A stretch of DNA of 64,000 bases from Streptomyces sp. LUP47B (GTDB taxonomy: Bacteria > Actinomycetota > Actinomycetes > Streptomycetales > Streptomycetaceae), in the NCBI RefSeq assembly GCF_001746295.1, contig NZ_MJAH01000021.1:88412-152411 (forward strand), given 5' to 3'. A program made the translations under genes and the position numbers. Under the pieces are notes generated by a model. The model was given only the letters and a program-made list of their open reading frames with translations, did no database searches and was not told where the DNA came from. Of the stretch, positions 33,853 through 40,931 are shown in pieces. Position 1 is the first letter of the stretch; every line of letters begins with the position of its first letter.

Positions 33853-35155
33853 CGAGGTGACCCACGGGGCTGACGTGGACGCGTCCCGTGCGAGATCCGG
33901 GCCCCGCCACGCGGCACCCAAGAAGCCGCTGTTCAACAGGTTCCACGTGCCCGCCGGCAAGGCGATAGCCATGGCGGCGATGCCGACGGCCGTGCTCATG
34001 GGCATCGGGTTCACGCCGACGCTCGCGCTGGCCGACGACGCGCCGACCGCGAAGAGCCTGACGGCGGACGAGTACAAGGACTGCGTCGCGGCACTGAGCG
34101 GCAGCGCCTCCCCGTCCGCCTCGGCGAGTTCGTCACCGTCCACCGACGACCCCACGGCGACACCGTCCCCGTCGGCCTCCTCCGGCTCGGGGTCGGACTC
34201 CGGCTCGGGCTCGGGCTCCTCCTCGTCGGATTCAGGTTCCGACGACAAGGCCACGCCCACGCCGTCCGCCTCCGCCTCGCCGAGCAAGGAGGAGAGCAGT
34301 TCCTCCTCCGGCACCGGCAGCTCCGACACCGCCACGCCGTCCCCGTCGGCCTCCGCGAGCGATGACGGCAACCTCCTGACGGACATCGGCGACGCGATCA
34401 CCGGGATCTTCACGGGCGGTTCCGGCTCCGGCGACGCGTCCAGCGCCAGCCCTACGCCGACCCCCTCGGCCTCGGCGTCCAAGAGCGCGGACGACACCGT
34501 CAAGGAGACGACCGACAAGGTCACCGACACGGTGAAGGACACCGTGAAGGACACCACCGACACGGCGTCCAAGGCGGCGACGGACACCACCAAGGCCGTG
34601 GAGGACACCACCAAGGCGGCCGCTGAGGCGGCGGCGGACGCCACGGCCTCCCCGAGCCCGTCGGCGAGTGCCGGCACGGACCCGGAGGACTGCCCGGCCG
34701 CCACGGACGAAGTGGGCGACACCGAGCCCGGTGTGACGGTGGCGGACAAGGCCTGGACCCTCAAGGCCAGTTCGCTGCTGCTCAAGGGAGCCGACTACCA
34801 GGGTGTCGTCAAGGTCAGGACCGCGAGCGGTCAGACCAAGAAGGTGCTGAAGTACGTCATCTCCGGCGGCACCGACATCGGCGACCTCCACCAGACCGTC
34901 ACCGAGCAGGGCACGACGTACCACGTGCAGGCGGGCAAGGGTACGACGTCCACGATCACCGGCGGCAAGACGATCATGTACACCGAGAGCATCTCCGGCA
35001 ACCTGCTGGGGCTGATCCCGATCACGTTCAGCCCGGACAGCCCTCCGCCGCTGAACATCCCGCTGATCTACTTCACCAATGTGACGGTCCAGCAGGCCGC
35101 CCAGTACGGCGGGACGCTGACCGTGCCCGGCATGAGGCAGTACAGCGAGAGCTGA
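33842..35155 (+). CDS. Ser/Pro/Thr-rich secreted protein of the DUF6230/DUF6114 operon
   Basis: 437 residues. A basic N-terminus is followed by a signal sequence at about 40-64 (AIAMAAMPTAVLMGIGFTPT). Residues 85-285 are low complexity: Ser/Pro/Thr blocks, then a Lys/Thr/Asp repeat (DTVKETTDKVTDTVKDTVKD). A folded C-terminal domain (about 290-437) carries KYVISGGTDIGDLHQTV and TYHVQAGKGTTSTITGGKTI. C81 and the PEDCPA cysteine may pair. GTG at 33842 overlaps DUF6114, implying coupling. Likely surface-exposed; function unknown. Confidence 0.85.
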   Translation: MPADEVTHGADVDASRARSGPRHAAPKKPLFNRFHVPAGKAIAMAAMPTAVLMGIGFTPTLALADDAPTAKSLTADEYKDCVAALSGSASPSASASSSPSTDDPTATPSPSASSGSGSDSGSGSGSSSSDSGSDDKATPTPSASASPSKEESSSSSGTGSSDTATPSPSASASDDGNLLTDIGDAITGIFTGGSGSGDASSASPTPTPSASASKSADDTVKETTDKVTDTVKDTVKDTTDTASKAATDTTKAVEDTTKAAAEAAADATASPSPSASAGTDPEDCPAATDEVGDTEPGVTVADKAWTLKASSLLLKGADYQGVVKVRTASGQTKKVLKYVISGGTDIGDLHQTVTEQGTTYHVQAGKGTTSTITGGKTIMYTESISGNLLGLIPITFSPDSPPPLNIPLIYFTNVTVQQAAQYGGTLTVPGMRQYSES

Positions 35156-35200
35156 CCACCGCCCACCACCTCACAGACCTTTCCGGGAGCCGCACAACAC

Positions 35201-35235
35201 GCTGAGGGTGCCCTCTTCACAGGGGGCGCCCTCAG
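35201..35235 (+). terminator. Terminator of the DUF6230 operon (left flank of island)
   Basis: Arms 35201-35214 and 35222-35235 pair over 14 bp apart from G-T and end effects. TGAGGG...TCACAGGGGGCGCCCTCA recurs almost unchanged at 38147-38179 beyond the island. Confidence 0.8.
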
Positions 35236-35295
35236 CGCGTACACGGCCCCATGGGGACCGCCGAGTCCCTCCCGTAAACCCCTTCAGCTCGCGCC

Positions 35296-35675
35296 TTGGC
35301 GCACGCCGCCAAGGCCGAGTTCCGGCGCATCGCCGCGCAGGAGGCCGGGGCGCAGGCCAAGGCCGCCGCCGAGGGCGCCGCCGCGCAGGCCGCGGGCGGC
35401 ACGGCGGCCGACAACGAGGGCGCAGCCCTCGCCGCCGAGCGGCTGGGCATCCGCCCGGCCAAGCCGGGTTCCGCGAACTGGGGCAAGTACATCGACATGG
35501 ACAGCGGAAAGATCAAGTGGGTCAGCTGGCGGGCGGCGGCAAATACTTCGGGCTGGAGATCGACGCCCACAGCGGGTACTTCTTCAAGCCGGGCGACCCG
35601 TTCTGGGCCGCGGGCGGCGGTGCCGAACAGCTCGGCGAGGAGATGTTCGAGGTGGCGGGGGTGATGTTCGGGTGA
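35296..35675 (+). pseudogene. Frameshifted remnant, possible toxin C-terminus
   Basis: One frame reads from an in-frame stop at 35275 through LAHAAKAEFRRIAAQEAGAQ to GKYIDMDSGKIKWVS. Near 35525 the sensible reading moves to another frame: GGGKYFGLEIDAHSGYFF, KPGDPFWAAGGGAEQLGEEM, ending at TGA 35673-35675. There is no start codon with a ribosome binding site, so the 5' part is missing as well. The next gene overlaps its stop (GTGA), as in toxin-immunity pairs. No family was recognised; the toxin idea is inference. Confidence 0.55.
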
Positions 35676-36250
35676 CCGGGGCCTTCGAGGACCTCGACCG
35701 GCTCGACCTCGACGGCCATGTGCGTCGCTGGTCGGCGCCGGGCGTCGCCACGGTCGACGGAGACGTGAGCCAGTGGATGGCCGCAGCCCAGCAGTTCGCC
35801 GCCCGGCTTCAGGTCCGTCCGGACGGGCCGATCCGGCTGACCGAGGAGCAGTGGGGCGAGATCGGGCACGCGTGGGCGGCGCTGCTGACGGCTGCCAAGC
35901 GGTCCGTCGGCGAGCAGGGCAACGAGTGGCTGCTACGGGACCTGTGGCTGCGGTCCTGGCTCCTGGACCACATGGGGCCGCGTGCTGGTGTCGCATTGCT
36001 CGACCCCGAGGCCGTGCTCGAACGCGCGCTCGCCGCCATGCCCATGTGCGTGGAGGAGGCCGACAGATCGGCCTCGTGGTGGCGGGAGGTGAAACCGGAC
36101 GACATCCTGACGTTCCGTGAGCGGATCCTGGAGCTTCGGATGATCCGACGTTTGCTCGCCACGGTGAGGCCGCTGGCCGCGCATCTCGCGGATCATCCCC
36201 GTTGGAGCGAGGTCGAGGAGTGGGCACGGGTGGCTGAAGCACTGCCGTAA
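35672..36250 (+). CDS. Hypothetical protein, possible immunity partner
   Basis: 192 residues, soluble, acidic and helical (DRLDLDGHVRRWSAPGVATV, LRDLWLRSWLLDHMGPRAGV, ERILELRMIRRLLATVRPLA). GTG at 35672 overlaps the stop of the broken frame upstream. It ends 15 bp before the inverted repeat that bounds the TnpB-like element. No family recognised. Coupling to a remnant of a larger protein suggests an orphan immunity or antitoxin gene, but nothing in the sequence proves it. Confidence 0.65.
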   Translation: MTGAFEDLDRLDLDGHVRRWSAPGVATVDGDVSQWMAAAQQFAARLQVRPDGPIRLTEEQWGEIGHAWAALLTAAKRSVGEQGNEWLLRDLWLRSWLLDHMGPRAGVALLDPEAVLERALAAMPMCVEEADRSASWWREVKPDDILTFRERILELRMIRRLLATVRPLAAHLADHPRWSEVEEWARVAEALP

Positions 36251-37947
36251 CCGTTTCTAATCAGTGAGCAGGAGTGGGTCTTGGACCCATATCTGGTCAC
36301 TGCGGACATCCCGAACGGTGTTGGATGTCCTGGTCGCCCGCTTTCGCTCCGTGTCCGGTGACATGGATCCGTCCGTGGTCCGGGGATACGGGGGCGGGTT
36401 TCCTCACGCCTGCGGGTGTCCGGTCGGGCCTGGACGGTCCGATGCCCACGACGATCACTCTGGTCGCCGTGGGGCGGTGTCGTCCGTCGCCGGATCGGAT
36501 GTCCGAGGGCGCGTCGCCCGATCGCGATGCTTGCCGCATCGTGCCGGGAAATCTTGCGGGTAGGGGTGGTCAGCGGTTTCTGCCAGTGCTGCGCGCCCCA
36601 GCGGGAGGTGTAGGCGGGGTCGACCGCCACGACGGCGACGTCCTGCTCGGCGGCCATCGACACCAGCCGGGCTTTGAGTTTGGCGGTGGGGAAGCGGGAG
36701 AGGAGGCGGCGGAAACGCTTGTTGTGGCCGTGCTGCTCGCGACTGGTGCCGTCGGTGAAGTCGAGGTCCTCGATGGCGATCGCGGCGGCCCCGCAACGCC
36801 GGGCGTGGTGCAGCAGCCGGGTCAGCGTGTGCCGGATCTGCGCGTCCCGATGCTGGGTGCTGCCGGTGAGGTCGTAGAAGAAGCGCTGCGGCTCGCCGAC
36901 CGGGTTGCCGTGTACATCGAGGTGCCAGGCGGCGAGGTGGTCGTCGTTCATGTCCACCCCCACTACCCCCCGCGCCAGCGCCACCTGAAGCGGCAGCAGC
37001 GGAGCGGCGGCGCGCTGCCAGGACGCGGTGATGTACCAGCGGCCGCGCCCGGTGTCGTGGTGGATGCGGTAGGCCATCGCCCGGTTGACGGTGACCCGGT
37101 CCAGCCACTCCGCGCCGCGGTACTGGAATCGTACGGTGGCGTCGAGGAGGTAGCGGCCGTGCGGGGCGTTGGCCAGGTGGGCCAGCGGGGCCGGGAGCTT
37201 GAGGGAGACCTGTCCGGTCTCGGTGACGCGGATCGTTTCGTTGCCGAAGCGTTTGCCGGACTCGCCATCGGCGGCCAGGAACATCCGCTCCGCCTGCCAG
37301 CGCTCCCGCCACACCTGCTCGTCCAGTCCGGCCGCCGCAAGGTGGTGGCGGGTGTTCGCGAGGCGTTTGCCGCCGCGCACCACGTGTACCCGGCCCGCCG
37401 CCCGGTCCGCCTCCATCACCGCGAGGCGGTCCTTGAGCATCTGCAGGCGGCGAGATTTGGCGTGCCACTCGCCCCGCGTGGCATACCCGCGCGCCAGCCC
37501 TGCCCGCTTGTCGGCCTTGGCCCCCAAGGGCCGGGCCAGCCGCGCCTCGATGGAGGCGATCTGCCTGCGCAGCCAGGCCATGTGGGCGGCCTGCCCGCGC
37601 CGGGCCAGCGCCCACTGGTCGTGGCTGGCCTTGGTGATACTGCCCGCCCAGCGCGCCGACGACCTCCCTGTCAGCGACCTTTTGCGCACCGCCCAGGAGG
37701 CCGCATCATGTGCCAGCCTCTGTCGGGAGCGCTCTGCGAGATCCCCGGCCGCCAGCGAACCCAGGAACACGCCGACCTCAGCCAGCACCGCCGCATCCGC
37801 ATCCGACACCCGCAGCCGGTCCCGGATGGCCACCCCGGCCGGACCGGGCACCACGAACGACGCCGCCAGCTCCCGCAACCCGCCCACCCCGTCACCCCCG
37901 CCCGGCCGAAGAACTCCGTCACGGCAGTCAACGAGCAGGCCCAGCAA
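36193..37947 (-). CDS. TnpB-like RuvC nuclease (IS200/IS605 accessory type), ends possibly frameshifted
   Basis: Up to 584 residues. The RuvC triad is D332 (GVVGVDMNDDHLAAW), E393 (IAIEDLDF) and D470 (SRHDAASIAIGRR). The position of the usual Cys4 zinc ribbon instead reads VDPAYTSRWGAQHW, without CxxC. The N-terminal half is Arg/Ala-rich helical. TTG at 37947 has a poor ribosome binding site, so the true start is unclear. The frame runs out of the element at its 3' end, while a second frame ends QIWVQDPLLLTD at TAG 36257-36259; a late frameshift is possible. TnpB proteins are RNA-guided nucleases; no TnpA is present. Confidence 0.75.
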   Translation of the reverse strand: MLGLLVDCRDGVLRPGGGDGVGGLRELAASFVVPGPAGVAIRDRLRVSDADAAVLAEVGVFLGSLAAGDLAERSRQRLAHDAASWAVRKRSLTGRSSARWAGSITKASHDQWALARRGQAAHMAWLRRQIASIEARLARPLGAKADKRAGLARGYATRGEWHAKSRRLQMLKDRLAVMEADRAAGRVHVVRGGKRLANTRHHLAAAGLDEQVWRERWQAERMFLAADGESGKRFGNETIRVTETGQVSLKLPAPLAHLANAPHGRYLLDATVRFQYRGAEWLDRVTVNRAMAYRIHHDTGRGRWYITASWQRAAAPLLPLQVALARGVVGVDMNDDHLAAWHLDVHGNPVGEPQRFFYDLTGSTQHRDAQIRHTLTRLLHHARRCGAAAIAIEDLDFTDGTSREQHGHNKRFRRLLSRFPTAKLKARLVSMAAEQDVAVVAVDPAYTSRWGAQHWQKPLTTPTRKISRHDAASIAIGRRALGHPIRRRTTPPHGDQSDRRGHRTVQARPDTRRREETRPRIPGPRTDPCHRTRSESGRPGHPTPFGMSAVTRYGSKTHSCSLIRNGYGSASATRAHSSTSLQRG

Positions 37948-38104
37948 AGGTCACCCATTCGACCCAAGAACTCCCGTTCCCACGCGAGAACGAAGGCCCA
38001 CAACGCATCCCTCAAGCGGAGAAGACCCTCCCGAACCAACCGCGCCCAGCCGCCGCACGGCACCCCAGCGCGCACTCACACTCACCAGAAGTCACTCCTG
38101 CTCA
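36265..38104 (-). mobile_element. TnpB-only element with 12-bp inverted ends
   Basis: TGAGCAGGAGTG at 36265-36276 is the exact reverse complement of CACTCCTGCTCA at 38093-38104, bracketing the TnpB-like gene within about 1.84 kb. A small hairpin TGGGTC-TTG-GACCCA (36275-36289) sits at the 3' end, where IS605-type elements carry their right-end hairpin and guide RNA scaffold. The boundaries are approximate. Confidence 0.55.
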
Positions 38105-38146
38105 GTACACCAGCAGCAGTTCCCAACCCCCGTCTCCAGCAACGAC

Positions 38147-38179
38147 TGAGGGCGCCCCCCGTCACAGGGGGCGCCCTCA
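38147..38179 (-). terminator. pyk terminator (right flank of island)
   Basis: Perfect 13-bp arms (38147-38159 and 38167-38179) with a 7-nt loop, 20 bp beyond the pyk stop. It nearly duplicates the hairpin at 35203-35234. Between 37948 and 38146 only the element's left end is seen. Confidence 0.85.
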
Positions 38180-38198
38180 CTGCCGTACGGGGAAGGCC

Positions 38199-39626
38199 CT
38201 ACTGCGCCGCGCCGCTTAGGTGATGCACCCGCAGCATGTTCGTCGTGCCCGCGACGCCGGGGGGCGAGCCGGCGGTGATGATGACGATCTCGCCCGGGTT
38301 GAAGCGGTTGATCTTGGCGATCTCCTGGTCGACCATGTCGACCATCTCGTCCGTGGTGTTCACGAACGGCACCACGTGCGACTCCACGCCCCAGCTGAGC
38401 GCCAGCTGGTTGCGGGTGTTCTCGTCGGTGGTGAAGGCGATGATCGGCTGCTGCGCGCGGTAGCGCGACAGGCGCCGGGCGGTGTCGCCGGACTGGGTGA
38501 AGGCCACCAGGCCGCGGCCGCCGAGGAAGTCGGCGATCTCGCAGGCCGCGCGGGCCACCGAACCGCCCTGGGTGCGGGGCTTCTTGCCGGGGACCAGCGG
38601 CTGCAGGCCCTTCGACATCAGTTCCTGCTCGGCCGCGACGACGATCTTCGACATCGTCTTGACGGTCTCGATCGGGTACGCGCCCACGCTCGACTCCGCC
38701 GACAGCATGACCGCGTCCGCGCCGTCCAGGATCGCGTTGGCCACGTCGGAGGCCTCCGCGCGGGTCGGGCGGGAGTTGGTGATCATCGACTCCATCATCT
38801 GGGTCGCCACGATCACCGGCTTGGCGTTGCGGCGGCACAGCTCGATGAGGCGCTTCTGCACCATGGGGACCTTCTCGAGCGGGTACTCGACGGCCAGGTC
38901 GCCACGGGCCACCATGACGGCGTCGAACGCCATCACGACGCTCTCCATGTTGTCCACCGCCTGCGGCTTCTCCACCTTGGCGATGACGGGGACCCGGCGG
39001 CCCTCCTCGTCCATCACGCGGTGGACGTCGTCGACGTCCTTGGCGTCCCGGACGAAGGACAGCGCGACCATGTCGCAGCCCATGCGCAGCGCGAAGCGGA
39101 GGTCCTCGATGTCCTTCTCGCTCAGTGCCGGGACGTTCACGGCCGCGCCGGGCAGGTTGATGCCCTTGTGGTCGGAGACGACACCGCCCTCGATGACCAT
39201 CGTCTTGACCCGCGGGCCCTCGACGTCCAGGACCTTCAGCTCGACGTTGCCGTCGTTGATGAGGATCTGGTCGCCGCGGGAGACGTCACCGGGCAGGCCC
39301 TTGTAGGTAGTCCCGCAGATGGTCTTGTCACCGGGGACGTCCTCGGCCGTGATGACGAACTCGTCACCGCGCTCCAGCTCCACCGGACCCTCGGCGAAGG
39401 TCTCCAGGCGGATCTTGGGGCCCTGAAGGTCGGCGAGGACACCGATGGCCCGGCCGGTCTCCTTGGCGGCGGCACGGACGCGGTCGTACCGCCCCTGGTG
39501 CTCGGCGTGCGAGCCGTGGCTGAAGTTGAAACGGGCCACGTTCATGCCGGCTTCGATCAGCGAGACCAGCATCTCGTGGGAGTCGACCGCGGGGCCGAGA
39601 GTACAGACGATTTTCGAACGGCGCAT
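38199..39626 (-). CDS. pyk: Pyruvate kinase
   Basis: 475 residues. It starts MRRSKIVCTLGPAVDS; NVARFNFSHGSH, the active-site lysine in PVIAKVEKPQAV, MVARGDLAVEYPLEKVP and the substrate loop VATQMMESMITNSRPTRAEASDVANAI are all present. The C-terminal regulatory domain is complete. It converts phosphoenolpyruvate and ADP to pyruvate and ATP. It corresponds to the second S. coelicolor pyruvate kinase (SCO5423 as I recall). It lies 90 bp downstream of ackA with a palindrome between, so it may be cotranscribed or have its own regulated promoter. Confidence 0.97.
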   Translation of the reverse strand: MRRSKIVCTLGPAVDSHEMLVSLIEAGMNVARFNFSHGSHAEHQGRYDRVRAAAKETGRAIGVLADLQGPKIRLETFAEGPVELERGDEFVITAEDVPGDKTICGTTYKGLPGDVSRGDQILINDGNVELKVLDVEGPRVKTMVIEGGVVSDHKGINLPGAAVNVPALSEKDIEDLRFALRMGCDMVALSFVRDAKDVDDVHRVMDEEGRRVPVIAKVEKPQAVDNMESVVMAFDAVMVARGDLAVEYPLEKVPMVQKRLIELCRRNAKPVIVATQMMESMITNSRPTRAEASDVANAILDGADAVMLSAESSVGAYPIETVKTMSKIVVAAEQELMSKGLQPLVPGKKPRTQGGSVARAACEIADFLGGRGLVAFTQSGDTARRLSRYRAQQPIIAFTTDENTRNQLALSWGVESHVVPFVNTTDEMVDMVDQEIAKINRFNPGEIVIITAGSPPGVAGTTNMLRVHHLSGAAQ

Positions 39627-39654
39627 GGGGCGATCCTATCGGTTTGTTTCGCTG

Positions 39655-39666
39655 CGGAATATTCCG
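39655..39666. promoter_or_regulatory. Palindrome in the ackA-pyk intergenic region
   Basis: CGGAATATTCCG is a perfect 12-bp palindrome 29 bp upstream of the pyk ATG, with another half-site CGGAAG at 39672. A possible minus-strand -10 (TAGGAT) lies nearer the gene. This looks like an operator for an unidentified regulator. Confidence 0.5.
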
Positions 39667-39716
39667 TCTGGCGGAAGATACAAATGGGCGGGGCCGCGCT
39701 CAGTTGCGGTTACTCC

Positions 39717-40931
39717 TCAGTTGCTTTCTTCTTCGACCAGCGCGTAGGTCTGTGTAGCGATTTCCAATTCTTCGTCCGTCGGCACCACGGCCACCGCCAC
39801 CCGGGCGTCCGCCGGCGAGATCAGTCGCGGCTCGTCGCTCCGTACGGCGTTCAGCGCGTCGTCCACCGCCAGGCCCAGGGACTCCAGGCCTGCCACGGCG
39901 GCCTCGCGCACCGGTGCCGCGTTCTCCCCGACCCCGGCCGTGAACGCGATCGCGTCCACGCGGCCGAGCACCGCGTAATAGGCGCCGATGTACTTCTTCA
40001 ACCGGTGAATGTAGATGTCGAATGCGAGCTTCGCCTGTTCGTCACCCTCGTCGACCCGGCGGCGGATCTCCCGCATGTCGTTGTCCCCGCACAACCCGAT
40101 CAACCCGCTCTTCTTGTTGAGGAGAGTGTCGATCTCGTCCGTGGACATTTTGCCAACACGCATCAAATGGAAGATGACGGCGGGATCCATGTCTCCGGAG
40201 CGCGTACCCATCACGAGTCCCTCCAAAGGCGTCAGCCCCATGGAGGTGTCCACGCACCTGCCTGCCCGGACCGCGGAGGCGCTCGCGCCGTTGCCGAGAT
40301 GCAGCACGATCACGTTGACGTCCTCGGGTGCCTTGCCCAGCAGCTTCGCGGTCGCCCGGGACACGTACGCGTGCGAGGTGCCGTGGAAGCCGTAGCGCCG
40401 GATGCGGTGCGCGTCGGCGGTCTCCACGTCGATCGCGTAGCGCGCGGCCGACTCCGGCATCGTGGTGTGGAACGCCGTGTCGAAGACGGCGACCTGGGGC
40501 AGGTCCGGGCGCAGCGCCCGCGCCGTGCGGATGCCGGTGAGGTTGGCCGGGTTGTGCAGCGGGGCGACCGGGATCAGCCGCTCGATCTCGGCGAGCACTG
40601 TCTCGTCGATCACCGTCGGCTCGGTGAAGGTCTTGCCGCCGTGCACCACGCGGTGGCCTATCGCGGCCAGCTCGGGGGAGTCGAGGCCGAGCCCGTCCTT
40701 CGACAGTTCTTCGGCCACGGCCTTCAGCGCGGCGTCGTGGTCGGCGATCGGGCCGGTCCACTCGCGCGGGTCCCCGCCGGTCGCCAGCGGGGTGTGCTTG
40801 AGCCGAGAGGACTGCTCACCGATGCGCTCGACGAGCCCCATCGCGAGCCGGCTGCTGTCCCGCATGTCGAGCAGCTGGTACTTCACCGAGGAGGAGCCGG
40901 AGTTGAGGACGAGGACGCGCGTGGCACTCAC
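39717..40931 (-). CDS. ackA: Acetate kinase
   Basis: 404 residues. The N-terminal phosphate-binding VLVLNSGSSSVKYQL, the signature FHTTMPESAARYAID, HLGNGASASAVRAGRCVDTSM and GTRSGDMDPAVI are present. It interconverts acetyl phosphate + ADP and acetate + ATP. ATG at 40931 overlaps the pta stop at 40928, so the two are coupled, as expected for the Pta-AckA pathway. Confidence 0.97.
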   Translation of the reverse strand: MSATRVLVLNSGSSSVKYQLLDMRDSSRLAMGLVERIGEQSSRLKHTPLATGGDPREWTGPIADHDAALKAVAEELSKDGLGLDSPELAAIGHRVVHGGKTFTEPTVIDETVLAEIERLIPVAPLHNPANLTGIRTARALRPDLPQVAVFDTAFHTTMPESAARYAIDVETADAHRIRRYGFHGTSHAYVSRATAKLLGKAPEDVNVIVLHLGNGASASAVRAGRCVDTSMGLTPLEGLVMGTRSGDMDPAVIFHLMRVGKMSTDEIDTLLNKKSGLIGLCGDNDMREIRRRVDEGDEQAKLAFDIYIHRLKKYIGAYYAVLGRVDAIAFTAGVGENAAPVREAAVAGLESLGLAVDDALNAVRSDEPRLISPADARVAVAVVPTDEELEIATQTYALVEEESN

